From contig NZ_JANADR010000001.1 in the NCBI RefSeq assembly GCF_024199925.1, positions 5,769,501 to 5,833,500 of the forward strand: DNA of 64,000 bases, read 5' to 3'. Both the position numbers and the translations under genes were made by a program. Source of the stretch: Bradyrhizobium sp. CCGUVB1N3 (GTDB taxonomy: Bacteria > Pseudomonadota > Alphaproteobacteria > Rhizobiales > Xanthobacteraceae). Below, piece after piece: positions 27,845 to 35,942 of the stretch (position 1 is its first letter; each line of letters opens with the position of its first letter). Below the pieces are notes generated by a model. That model was not told where the DNA came from and searched no databases. It was given only the letters and a program-made list of their open reading frames with translations.

Positions 27845-28585
27845 TTACGATTTCAAATCGACGATGCTCGCGCGGAGGGTATCGAGATGGGCGCGCATCG
27901 CCTCGGCCGCCGCCTCGGGCTTGCGATTGGCGATCGCTCGGAACACGTCAGAGTGCTCCTCATGCGTGCGCTTGAGATTCTCGAGCTTCCAAGGTCGAAG
28001 ATACCAGATCCGCTCGACCCGAGCATGCAGCTCACTGAACATCTCGCTCAAGATCGCATTGCTTGCGGCCGAGGCGATCGCGTTGTGGAACAGCCAGTCG
28101 CTGTCCATGAAAGCCTGGAAATCCTTGGCTTCCATAGATTTGCGGCTGCGGCCCAGGCTGGCCTCGAGATCGCCGATCGCGCCGGGGCTCGCGCGTTGGG
28201 CGGCCATGCGGGCAAGCTCAGTCTCAATGACGACGCGTGCTTCGAGCACGGTCAGGGCGTCATTCAGCGAGTCGTGCTGGACAATCAGACCCTTGCGCGG
28301 GATGATCTTGACGAAGCCCTGGGCATCGAGAAGCTGCAAGGCCTGGTGAACGGGCGTGCGCCCGATGCCAACGAGGTCACTGACCGTCTGCTCGTTGAGC
28401 CTCTCGCCGGGCGAGAGCTCAAGCGTCACGATCATGCGCTTGATCTTCTCGTAGGCGGCGTCACGCAGGCTGCTCTTTGAGCCACCGCGCACAGCCTTGA
28501 TCATGGGCGGTGCCTCGTTCGATTTTCGTGCGCGTCGCTTCGTTACCGTACCTTGCACCAACCGATGACTCCCTTTCGATGCCAT
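27845..28585 (-). CDS. GntR-family regulator with FCD domain
   Basis: 246 residues from ATG 28585; ATG 28504 is an alternative start with GAGG upstream. The winged helix-turn-helix covers about residues 45-110 (LNEQTVSDLVGIGRTPVHQALQLL), and an all-helical FCD ligand-binding domain fills the rest (about 118-240), with the metal-site pattern DSDWLFHNAIASAA and later HEEHSDVFRAI. FCD regulators sense carboxylates or similar small molecules and usually repress nearby catabolic genes. It is encoded downstream of the binding-protein gene on the same strand, beside the divergent ABC operon that it probably controls. Confidence 0.87.
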   Translation of the reverse strand: MASKGSHRLVQGTVTKRRARKSNEAPPMIKAVRGGSKSSLRDAAYEKIKRMIVTLELSPGERLNEQTVSDLVGIGRTPVHQALQLLDAQGFVKIIPRKGLIVQHDSLNDALTVLEARVVIETELARMAAQRASPGAIGDLEASLGRSRKSMEAKDFQAFMDSDWLFHNAIASAASNAILSEMFSELHARVERIWYLRPWKLENLKRTHEEHSDVFRAIANRKPEAAAEAMRAHLDTLRASIVDLKS

Positions 28586-28639
28586 CAGGATACCTAGCAC
28601 CCGCCGTACTCGCGCCGCCAGGCGCCAAGCGTCCGGCTC

Positions 28640-29677
28640 CTAGCCGTTCACCATCTCGTTCCACTTTGCAACGATGGCGCTGCGGTTTTCGGTGAAATAG
28701 GCCCAATCGATCCGGCGGAGCTGACTGATCACAGGTACTGTCGCCGCGACCGCCGCGGGCACCTGTACGCCCTTGCGCGCGGGGCGGCTGCGGCCCGCGG
28801 CAACCCAGGCTGTCTGCGCCGCTTCGCTCAGGATATGGTTGATGAAGCGATCGGCGTCGGCGGCGTTGGGGCCGTTCGCAATCTTCGTGATGTTGAAGGG
28901 GACGGCGTATGCGCCTTCGCTCGGCACCACGAAGCCGAGTTCCGGCACGTCCTTGTCCTCCATCAGCGCCAGGGCGTTCCCGCTGAAGTAGGGTGTTGCC
29001 CAGATTTCTTCCGTCTTCATCCAGCCGACGGCGATGCTTTCCTGATCCCAGAGGCCCGGACCTGAGAGACGGATTTGGCGAATGGATTTCATCCCCGCGT
29101 CGGGCGATTTGAGATCGCCACCGCCGAGCCGAGCCAACGCATCGAGCGAGTAGATCGAAGAGTTGTACGTGACGTTGGGATGCGACACGTGTCCCTTCAG
29201 ATCCTCCCTCAGCAAATCGCCCCACGACGTGAGCGGCTTCGAGACGCGCTTCTTGTTATACATGATACCCCAACTGCCGTAGCTCGCAGGCACCGCAAGC
29301 CCGTTCCAGATCAGGAGTTCCTGATCGACGGACGCGAGGTTCGGGATCGCAGCCGGGGCGAGCTTGGCAAGCAGCCCGGAGTTGCTCACGATTGGCATCA
29401 GCACGTCGATGAAGGTCGCGACGTCGACGTTGGGCCTATTGCGGCTCGCCTGCATCTGAGTGAAGCGCGGGCTGTCCCAGGACTCGGTGATCTGCACGCT
29501 GTCCTTGGCATCGAAGGTGTCAAGAAACGCCTTCTTGAAGTTGCTTCCCAGCAGTCCCGGATACCAGCTCACCGCGAGCTTGCCTGCCTGGGCACTTGCA
29601 CGTTCCGAGAAAACAGGAAGAGACGCCGCGATCGTACCCGCGACGAAGGAACGGCGACTGAGGCAAGGCAGGGTCAT
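28640..29677 (-). CDS. ABC transporter substrate-binding protein, spermidine/putrescine (PotD)-like, Tat-exported
   Basis: 345 residues from ATG 29677 with GGAGAG at a normal distance. A twin-arginine signal (LSRRSFVAGTIAASLPVFSE) is followed by a type-II periplasmic-binding-protein fold (LAVSWYPGLLGSNFKKAF, VPASYGSWGIMYNKKRV, NALALMEDKDVPELGFVVPSEG). Overall it resembles PotD/AfuA-type proteins. It is transcribed away from the ATPase and permease genes that start at 29820, so operator and promoters lie between 29678 and 29819. It probably supplies substrate to that transporter. Confidence 0.82.
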   Translation of the reverse strand: MTLPCLSRRSFVAGTIAASLPVFSERASAQAGKLAVSWYPGLLGSNFKKAFLDTFDAKDSVQITESWDSPRFTQMQASRNRPNVDVATFIDVLMPIVSNSGLLAKLAPAAIPNLASVDQELLIWNGLAVPASYGSWGIMYNKKRVSKPLTSWGDLLREDLKGHVSHPNVTYNSSIYSLDALARLGGGDLKSPDAGMKSIRQIRLSGPGLWDQESIAVGWMKTEEIWATPYFSGNALALMEDKDVPELGFVVPSEGAYAVPFNITKIANGPNAADADRFINHILSEAAQTAWVAAGRSRPARKGVQVPAAVAATVPVISQLRRIDWAYFTENRSAIVAKWNEMVNG

Positions 29678-29726
29678 GACGCATCTCTCCAAAGCGCGAC
29701 GTTAGGATCTGTGATACTTTTCAGAT

Positions 29727-29750
29727 ATACGTATTTACTACGTAAAATAC
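29727..29750. promoter_or_regulatory. Candidate operator in the divergent ABC promoter region
   Basis: Overlapping palindromes ATACGTAT (29727-29734) and GTATTT-N8-AAATAC (29731-29750) sit immediately upstream of a -35-like TTGACA. AT-rich palindromes of this type are usual targets for GntR/FCD regulators such as the one encoded at 27845-28585. Inferred, not proven. Confidence 0.45.
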
Positions 29751-29754
29751 CGGC

Positions 29755-29782
29755 TTGACAGCACAATAGCAAGATCTATTTA
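29755..29782 (+). promoter_or_regulatory. Candidate sigma-70-type promoter for the ABC operon
   Basis: TTGACA at 29755-29760 is a perfect -35 match; TATTTA at 29777-29782 with 16-bp spacing is a modest -10. The start codon of the first gene is 38 bases further on, preceded by AGGACA. Confidence 0.4.
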
Positions 29783-29819
29783 TGTTGTGAAATTTCACTG
29801 ATGGATCGCAGGACACCCC

Positions 29820-30902
29820 ATGCCGGAAGCGACAGCCTCGACGGCTCCGATGGTGCGCGTGAGAGACCTTCGCAAGAGCTTCGGCGCGTACCAGGCGCTG
29901 CACAGCGTCGACCTCGATATTCGCGACGGCGAGTTCCTTACGCTTCTGGGGCCTTCGGGCTGCGGCAAGACCACGCTCATGCGCGTCATCGCGGGGCTCG
30001 AATCCTCCACGGCCGGCACCGTTGCCATCAAGGGGCGCGATGTCGGACGGCTGCCCCCGCGCCAGCGCGGCGTCGGCATGGTGTTCCAGAGTTACGCGCT
30101 CTTCCCGCACATGACGGTGGCGGACAACGTCGGATATGGCTTGCGCGTGAAAGGTCTGCCCGCGAAGGAGATCGCGTCCCGCGTCGCGCATATGCTCGAC
30201 CTCATCCGCTTACCACATGTCGCCGATCGACGACCCGCGCAGCTCTCGGGCGGCCAGCAGCAGCGCATAGCGCTTGCCCGCGCGCTTGCGACGAAGCCCT
30301 CCATTCTCATGCTCGATGAGCCGTTGGGCGCGCTCGATCTCAAGCTGCGCCGCCAAATGCAGCTCGAACTGCGCCGCATCCATCGCGAGACGAAAACGAC
30401 GTTCCTCTTCGTCACACACGATCAGGAGGAAGCTCTTTTTCTGTCCGATCGCGTCGCCATCATGCGCGAAGGCCGGATCGAGCAGCTGGGCACGCCGCTG
30501 GAGGTCTACCACCGGCCGGTCAACGACTACGTTGCGGATTTCGTGGGCGACGTGACCCTGCTTGACTGCGAACGGGCGGACGATTCCGGCAAGACCGCCA
30601 CGGTCGCCGGTTTGGACCCCTCCCTGCCGATCCAGCTGCGCGAGCCCTGTCCCGCCCAGCACTTCAAGGTGGCCGTACGCCCGGAGCACGTCACGATCGC
30701 TGGCGGCACGGATCCCGGCATCCCCGCGGTGATCGACGACGTCATCAACGAGGGCAGCACGACGCTGCTTGTCCTGCGCGCGCAGAACTCTATCGAACTG
30801 CGGGCCCGTGTCATGACCCGTCCAAGCCAGTCCTGGTCCAGGAATGCGCAGGTCAACGCTCTCATACAAGGCGCGGCGGCGCTGCCGGGCTCCGCGTCAT
30901 GA
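29820..30902 (+). CDS. Polyamine-type ABC transporter ATPase (PotA-like)
   Basis: 360 residues. Walker A G44-PSGCGKT51, Q-loop MVFQSYALFPHMTV, signature AQLSGGQQQRIALARAL, Walker B ILMLDEPLGALD and switch region FVTHDQEEAL are intact. The C-terminal third (about 240-355) is a TOBE-type regulatory domain (VRPEHVTIAGG). This length and domain order are those of PotA/FbpC importers. The stop overlaps the next permease start by four bases (ATGA), showing an operon. Confidence 0.9.
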   Translation: MPEATASTAPMVRVRDLRKSFGAYQALHSVDLDIRDGEFLTLLGPSGCGKTTLMRVIAGLESSTAGTVAIKGRDVGRLPPRQRGVGMVFQSYALFPHMTVADNVGYGLRVKGLPAKEIASRVAHMLDLIRLPHVADRRPAQLSGGQQQRIALARALATKPSILMLDEPLGALDLKLRRQMQLELRRIHRETKTTFLFVTHDQEEALFLSDRVAIMREGRIEQLGTPLEVYHRPVNDYVADFVGDVTLLDCERADDSGKTATVAGLDPSLPIQLREPCPAQHFKVAVRPEHVTIAGGTDPGIPAVIDDVINEGSTTLLVLRAQNSIELRARVMTRPSQSWSRNAQVNALIQGAAALPGSAS

Positions 30903-31774
30903 GCGCGACGCCGACAGATCAGGCGTCGAGTCTCCGACGGCGCATACGTGGCTACGCGCTCGCATCGCCGAGCTTACTGCTCATTCTCGCCCTGCTGGCC
31001 GTGCCGCTCGTACAGATGGTCGATGCCAGCTTCAGGAGGCAGGACTTTGGCCTCCTGCTGCCCGGCTTCACCCTTGAAAATTATCGCGCCATCCTAAGCT
31101 CTGCGAGCTCGCTCGAGCTGTTTGCCAAGACGGGATTTGCCGCGTTCCTCGTTACGGCGCTGTGCGCGCTGCTCGGGTTCCCGGTGGCGCTTCTCATCGC
31201 CAGCGCACAACCCAGGCAGAAGCCCTTCCTCTACTTCCTCGTCGCCGCGCCCCTGCTCGTCAACACGGTCGTGCGGAGCTACGGCTGGCTGCTGATGCTC
31301 GGCAATCAGGGCGTCGTGAACATGGTGCTGAAGGCGGCCGGCCTCATCGACAAGCCGATTGCACTCTCCGGCAACATGACCGGCATGGTCATCGCGGCAA
31401 CGCAGGTGTTCCTGCCGTTCATGATCCTGTCCCTCGTGGCCTCCCTCGAGGCCATCAATCCACACCTGCTTGAATCGGCGGAAACGCTCGGCGCGTCCGG
31501 CCTGCGCCGCTTCCGCGACATCACCTTGCCATTGGCCATGCCGGGCCTCATCGCCGGCTCTGCACTCGTGTTCAGCCTCATGCTCGGCGCCATCATCACG
31601 CCCCTGATGCTGGGTGGCAGCGCGATTCGCTACCTCTCCATCGCCATCTACACCGACGCGATGGTGCTCTTCGACCTGCCGCACGCAACCGCGTTCAGCG
31701 TCATCTTGCTCGCAGTCGTGATCGGGCTCTACATCGTGCAGTCGCGCTACATCCGCAGCTACAAGGATCGGTAG
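30899..31774 (+). CDS. ABC transporter permease (PotB-like)
   Basis: 291 residues. Six TM helices with the ATPase-contact loop ESAETLGASGLRRFRDITLPLAMPG and the PotB-like N-terminal region (LASPSLLLILALLAVPLVQM, then FTLENYRAIL). It overlaps the ATPase gene by four bases and is followed two bases later by a second permease, as in potABC operons. A large periplasmic loop follows the first helix. Confidence 0.9.
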   Translation: MSATPTDQASSLRRRIRGYALASPSLLLILALLAVPLVQMVDASFRRQDFGLLLPGFTLENYRAILSSASSLELFAKTGFAAFLVTALCALLGFPVALLIASAQPRQKPFLYFLVAAPLLVNTVVRSYGWLLMLGNQGVVNMVLKAAGLIDKPIALSGNMTGMVIAATQVFLPFMILSLVASLEAINPHLLESAETLGASGLRRFRDITLPLAMPGLIAGSALVFSLMLGAIITPLMLGGSAIRYLSIAIYTDAMVLFDLPHATAFSVILLAVVIGLYIVQSRYIRSYKDR

Positions 31775-31776
31775 CG

Positions 31777-32565
31777 ATGCGCCCGTCTCCCGTCGTCCGA
31801 ATCATCGCCGGCCTTGTCTACGCGTTCATGCTGATCCCGCTCGTCGTCATCATGCTGTTCAGCTTTAGCGAAAAGTCCTACTTCAGCTTTCCGCCGTCGG
31901 GATTCTCGCTGAAGTGGTACGTCAAGGCCTGGGAGAGCGACCTTTTTCTGATGCCCGCTTTTCGCAGCCTGGCACTCGGAGTGCTCGCCACCCTGATCGC
32001 GGCCGGCTTCGCCGTCTCGGCTGCGCTCGCCATGCGGGCCCTGCGCCAATTCCGTGTCACCCGCGTCATCGAGTTCTTCTTCCTCTCCCCGCTGATCGTG
32101 CCGCACCTCATCCTCGGCATCGCGCTCCTGCACTATTTCAATGCACCCGGCCTCATCGACAGGTTCGAGGGGCTTCTCGCCGCGCACGTCATTATCGTCT
32201 TTCCGTTTCTTTTCCGCACCGTGCTCGTGAGCGTTCAGGAGCTCAATCCTCAGCTTGAGGAAGCCTCCGAGCTCATGGGTGCCGGCAAATTTACGACGTT
32301 CCGGCTCGTCGTGCTTCCGGCCCTGACCCCGGGCATCGCCGCGGGCGCCATCCTCGCCTTCATCGTCTCCTTCGACCAGTTCACGATTTCTCTGCTCATC
32401 ACCCAGCGAGAGCAGATCACGCTGCCGGTGGCGATCTACAAGTACCTCTACGACGTGAATGATCCCGTCGCGGCGGCGGTTTCGACCGCGCTGGTGGTCG
32501 TTGGCTTCTCGATTGCCATGCTCGTCCAGCGCTTCAGCTACGCACGCAACTTGCCGGCCGGCTAG
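31777..32565 (+). CDS. ABC transporter permease (PotC-like)
   Basis: 262 residues, six TM helices, with contact loop EASELMGAGKFTTFRLVVLPALTPG and PotC-like start (GLVYAFMLIPLVVIMLFSF, then GFSLKWYVKAW). It pairs with the preceding permease to form the channel. A Bug-family binding protein gene follows after 26 bases, so the operon appears to continue. Confidence 0.9.
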   Translation: MRPSPVVRIIAGLVYAFMLIPLVVIMLFSFSEKSYFSFPPSGFSLKWYVKAWESDLFLMPAFRSLALGVLATLIAAGFAVSAALAMRALRQFRVTRVIEFFFLSPLIVPHLILGIALLHYFNAPGLIDRFEGLLAAHVIIVFPFLFRTVLVSVQELNPQLEEASELMGAGKFTTFRLVVLPALTPGIAAGAILAFIVSFDQFTISLLITQREQITLPVAIYKYLYDVNDPVAAAVSTALVVVGFSIAMLVQRFSYARNLPAG

Positions 32566-32591
32566 TTTCGCCCGGTGGAGAATAAACTGAC

Positions 32592-33608
32592 ATGAAAAAA
32601 CGCAAGTCTCGTCGCCATGCCCCTGCGGGGGTACGCGCCGTGCTCAGCCGTCGCAGCGTCATTGCCGGCGCTGGTGCGATGCTGCTCACCGCGGCACCTG
32701 CCCGCGCCGCTTATCCCGAGCGTCAGATCACACTCGTCGTGCCCTATGCGGCTGGTGGCACGGCCGACACGCTCGGCCGCATGGTGGCAGAAGGGATGGC
32801 CGACGCTCTCAAAAGCACGGTCATCGTCGAGAACAAGGGCGGCGCCGGAGGCGTGATCGGCTGCGCCACCGTGGCGAAGGCAAGCAATGATGGCTACACA
32901 CTGCTGTTCACCGCAGGCGGCCCGCTCACCATCGGACCGAACCTGCGCAAAACGCCGCCCTACCAAACAACCACCGCCTTCACGCCGATCGGCCTGTTGG
33001 CGCAGGTGCCGAGCTTCCTCGTCGTCCATCCGCAGTCACCCGTTCGCTCGGTCGCGGATCTGATTGCCGCCAGCAAGAACGGTACGCTCCGCTACGGCTC
33101 TCCGGGTTTTGGCACGTCCGTGCATCTGCTGGGCGAGTTGTTCCGACAGAGGGCCGGCAATTTCGAGGCCGTGCACGTGCCGTACCGCGGCGGTGCGCCG
33201 GCCATGAGCGATCTGCTTGGCGGCCACATCGACTTCATGTTCGAGAATGCGCCCCAGCTCCTGCCACAGATCACGGCCGGCGCGCTCCGCGCCATCGTGG
33301 TGACGGCCCCGAAGCGCCTCTCCGTAACGCCCGATGTACCTGCGTTCGCCGAGCTGGGTATTGGCGACATCGGTTTCGGCACCTGGTACGGGATGCTGAC
33401 GCCTCCCAGCCTTCCCGATCCCCTGCGGGAGCGGTTGCAGGCCGCATTCCACGACGTCACCCAGACACCGGCCTTCAGTGCAAAGCTCGTAGAGCTCGGT
33501 GCGAATCCGGATATACGCATCGGCGCGCGTTTTGCGGAGTTTATTGTGCAGGATCAGGCGCAATGGCGTGACGTCATCGCCAAGGGCAACGTTGAAATTC
33601 AGGACTGA
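32592..33608 (+). CDS. Bug-family (TctC-like) tripartite tricarboxylate transporter binding protein
   Basis: 338 residues from ATG 32592 (GGAG upstream). A twin-arginine-like signal (LSRRSVIAGAGAMLLTAAPARA) is followed by typical Bug motifs: YPERQITLVVPYAAGGTADT, VIVENKGGAGGVIG, and HVPYRGGAPAMSDLLGGHID. Bug proteins normally feed TctAB permeases with carboxylates; no tctA or tctB gene is in the window. Here it lies in the same transcription unit as ABC permease genes, so it may act as a second binding protein, a sensor, or serve a TctAB encoded elsewhere. Confidence 0.87.
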   Translation: MKKRKSRRHAPAGVRAVLSRRSVIAGAGAMLLTAAPARAAYPERQITLVVPYAAGGTADTLGRMVAEGMADALKSTVIVENKGGAGGVIGCATVAKASNDGYTLLFTAGGPLTIGPNLRKTPPYQTTTAFTPIGLLAQVPSFLVVHPQSPVRSVADLIAASKNGTLRYGSPGFGTSVHLLGELFRQRAGNFEAVHVPYRGGAPAMSDLLGGHIDFMFENAPQLLPQITAGALRAIVVTAPKRLSVTPDVPAFAELGIGDIGFGTWYGMLTPPSLPDPLRERLQAAFHDVTQTPAFSAKLVELGANPDIRIGARFAEFIVQDQAQWRDVIAKGNVEIQD

Positions 33609-33659
33609 GATGGCGCGGCATGACGCCGCCACATCGGGCTTGCAGTGTCGGAGAATGAG

Positions 33660-34067
33660 ATGATCACCAAAGAAATTTTGCTCGATACCTTGAACCTGGA
33701 TCCGCGTCAGTGGCTGGATTTCCCCGAATACGGCTTCAAGCAGTATTTCCTCTGGAAGAACGAGCAGACCGGCGCCAGCATCGCACTGCTCGACTTCGCC
33801 AAGGGCGGTCGCATTCCGATCAAGCATTCGCACGCCTCCAATCAGTTCATGTACTGCCTCTCTGGCGACTATGAGTACACGGACGTCGGTTTGCGGTTGA
33901 AGCCTGGCGCCTTCTACATGAATCCGAAGGATCACCCTCACGGACCAACGATCGCGCACGAGCGCAGCCTGCTGATCGAGGTCTACGACGGCCCTCACTA
34001 CTATGAGAAGCCGGTCTTCCATACCGACGAGACCATCGGCCAGTTCCTCGCCCCGAAAGACAAATAG
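33660..34067 (+). CDS. Cupin-domain protein, probably a metal-dependent catabolic enzyme
   Basis: 135 residues from ATG 33660 (GGAGA six bases upstream; GTG 33645 is an alternative). A single cupin barrel with metal ligands in place: H of KHSHASNQFMYCLSGDYEY (HxH plus a later glutamine/glutamate position) and the second-motif histidines in NPKDHPHGPT. The overall sequence resembles ChrR-like and acetylacetone- or dihydroxyacetophenone-dioxygenase-like cupins, but the substrate is unknown. Position between a binding protein and RidA suggests a step in breaking down the imported compound. Confidence 0.75.
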   Translation: MITKEILLDTLNLDPRQWLDFPEYGFKQYFLWKNEQTGASIALLDFAKGGRIPIKHSHASNQFMYCLSGDYEYTDVGLRLKPGAFYMNPKDHPHGPTIAHERSLLIEVYDGPHYYEKPVFHTDETIGQFLAPKDK

Positions 34068-34112
34068 GCACCCCGACCTTCGTCACGAGCACAGCGAGAA
34101 AAGGAACCAGTC

Positions 34113-34520
34113 ATGCCGATCGTCCAAATCAAGAGCGAACACGCCCCCGAGCCCGCACCAGGCCTTTGGTCCAACTGCCTGAAGGCCGGCGACTTCGTCT
34201 ACATCTCCGGCCTCACGTCGCGGGCGAAGGATCTCAGCCCCACAGGCGGCGACGAGTACGCGCAGACCATCCAGATCTTCACCCGGATGCGCCATCTCGT
34301 GGAGGCTGCCGGCGGCAGCATGGCCGACATCGTCAAGCTGACAATCTTCGTCACGAACATCGCCAACCGCGAGTTGGTCTGGAAAGCGCGCAAGGAGTTC
34401 TTCGCCGGTGCCTTCCCGGCCTGCTCACTGGTCGAAGTGAGCAAGCTCGCGCACCCCGAGATCCTCGTCGAGATCGAGGGCGTGGCGCAGCTCAACCAAG
34501 GCGGCCGGCCAAGCGCCTGA
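34113..34520 (+). CDS. RidA (YjgF/YER057c/UK114) family protein
   Basis: 135 residues. Family motifs: GDFVYISGLTSRA near the N-terminus, TRMRHLVEAAGGSMADIVKLTIFVTN in the middle and PACSLVEVSKLAHPEILVEIEGVA at the end. RidA proteins are trimeric cytoplasmic deaminases that hydrolyse reactive enamine/imine intermediates; members inside catabolic operons often act on a pathway imine. The usual catalytic arginine (R105 in E. coli RidA, in PxRxxVxV) is replaced here: the corresponding segment reads PACSLVEV. This one may therefore be a divergent subfamily with other chemistry. Confidence 0.86.
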   Translation: MPIVQIKSEHAPEPAPGLWSNCLKAGDFVYISGLTSRAKDLSPTGGDEYAQTIQIFTRMRHLVEAAGGSMADIVKLTIFVTNIANRELVWKARKEFFAGAFPACSLVEVSKLAHPEILVEIEGVAQLNQGGRPSA

Positions 34521-34805
34521 CGCCGGGCCCGTCCCCGGCGGCACTTGACGGAAACAAAGCAGCGCCGCCGCCTATGCGCGCAAGACGGACGCGACGCAGC
34601 GCTCCCGCGTGCTTGAAAATTGCCTCATCATATCCGGCATGATGCTGTGTGACGATCACGAACGCATGATTCCGACAGCCGACAATCTCCGCCCCTTCTC
34701 AGGTTGGATGGGAGAAAAACTCCCGCTCAATCAAGACGATGGAACGCGCAATAGCTTGCTGTAAATTGGAAACCGAAAGAAGGCGCAAACGTCAGACGGA
34801 ATCAA
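34521..34805. other. Intergenic gap
   Basis: 285 bases between the RidA gene and the NMT1-like gene. It contains a GC-rich inverted repeat just after the RidA stop (GCCGGGCCCGTCCCCGGC, near 34523-34540) without a T-run, and AT-rich sequence closer to the next gene that may hold a promoter. No gene is seen. Confidence 0.4.
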
Positions 34806-35738
34806 ATGATCGACAAGGTGTCTCTACAACTGAAGTGGCTCCACCAAGCGCAGTTTGCGGGCTACTATGTAGCCCAGGAGCAAGGTTTCGATCGCGAGGA
34901 GGGCCTTGAGATCCAAATCGAAGTTGGTGGCCCGGGGACCGACCCCGAAAGGATTGTCGCCGAAGGCAAGGTGGATTTCGCACAGGGCGGAGGTTTTGAG
35001 AGCCTCCTCTCAGCCAGGGACAACAATCAACCACTCATCGCGATCGCCGCACTATTTCAGAAAGTCGACGTCGTATTCGTCGCAAAGCCAGCGACCAATA
35101 TAAAGAGTTTCGCGGATCTGAAGGGAAAGACGATCAGCACGTGGTATACGGGCATTCACTTGATCCTTCGGGCTATTCTGCGTGCAAATGGAATCGGCTT
35201 GGAAAGCGTCAACGAGGTCATGCAGGCGGCGACATTGACGCCGTTCCTCGAAGGGGAAGTAGCAGTCGCCGCGGCTACATTTTACAATCAACTTCCAGCT
35301 CTCCGCGAACGCGGATTTTCGGACTTGGTCATACTCGACCCTGCGGCATATGGGGTCGTTATTCCTCGCGACACCATCATCACTTCCGAGCACTTCGCAA
35401 CTACGCGACCCGACGTCGTTCAACGCTTCTTGCAAGCTAGCTTGCGCGGCTGGAAACATGCGATTGAGAATCAGGCGGATGCCGTCGCGGCGGTGATGCG
35501 GCGCGACCCGAGTCTTGAACGGCGTCACCAAACTATAATGATGAAGGAGATTGCCAAGTTGTTGACGTTCGGATCCGGCACTTCAAACGGAATTGGATAT
35601 ATCGATCCGCGGGCAGCGGACTTTACGCACGATTTCTTGCGTAAACATCAGCAGATCGCGCGCGCTGTCGCTTTGGATCAGGCCTACACGTTGACTTTCT
35701 GGAACGCTGTAGCCTCGAAATACAAGGCCGTTGCTTGA
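34806..35738 (+). CDS. NMT1/THI5-like periplasmic-binding-fold protein without signal peptide
   Basis: 310 residues from ATG 34806. The start SLQLKWLHQAQFAGYYVAQEQGF is the hallmark of the NMT1/ThiY/SsuA-like binding proteins, followed by GKVDFAQGGGFESLLSARDNNQPLIAIAALFQ and FADLKGKTISTWYTG. Reading upstream in frame back to the stop at 34752 gives no hydrophobic stretch, so no export signal is encoded. No ATPase or permease gene of the matching NitT/TauT type is adjacent. It could be a decayed binding protein, a cytoplasmic binding protein, or an enzyme of the THI5 type, though the THI5 CCCFC cysteine cluster is absent. Base composition is lower in GC than the neighbours. Confidence 0.75.
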   Translation: MIDKVSLQLKWLHQAQFAGYYVAQEQGFDREEGLEIQIEVGGPGTDPERIVAEGKVDFAQGGGFESLLSARDNNQPLIAIAALFQKVDVVFVAKPATNIKSFADLKGKTISTWYTGIHLILRAILRANGIGLESVNEVMQAATLTPFLEGEVAVAAATFYNQLPALRERGFSDLVILDPAAYGVVIPRDTIITSEHFATTRPDVVQRFLQASLRGWKHAIENQADAVAAVMRRDPSLERRHQTIMMKEIAKLLTFGSGTSNGIGYIDPRAADFTHDFLRKHQQIARAVALDQAYTLTFWNAVASKYKAVA

Positions 35739-35830
35739 ACGGCCTCAGAGCGCTCGTGACGAAGGTTGAAATAATGATGTACCAAGAGCGCTTCATGATG
35801 CGAACGATCGAGCTTTCCAATGCCGCCTTG

Positions 35831-35889
35831 ACGACCGAATCGTGGGTAAGCGCGGGCATGCGAGCCTGCGCGGCTTACGGCTGATCTGA
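35831..35889 (+). pseudogene. Remnant of a second radC 3' end
   Basis: Codons at 35842-35889 read VGKRGHASLRGLRLI and stop, against [15 protein letters not shown] and stop at the end of radC (27632-27679): 13 of 15 residues and 36 of 48 bases agree, with the 17-base run GCGGGCATGCGAGCCTG identical. Similarity may reach upstream to ACGACC (35831) with a 3-base gap. No other part of radC is present. The differences are mostly at third positions, as between orthologues, so this looks like the end of a different radC allele. Confidence 0.75.
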
Positions 35890-35942
35890 GCGGCGGCTTT
35901 GCGCGCGGCGGTCCGCGCCGTTGGGAGATCGATCCTGGGAGT

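Noticed and set aside
27680..35830. Integrase or excisionase gene that would explain the radC-end duplication
   Set aside because: All open frames of reasonable size in this interval are transport, regulator or enzyme genes; no recombinase motif was seen.
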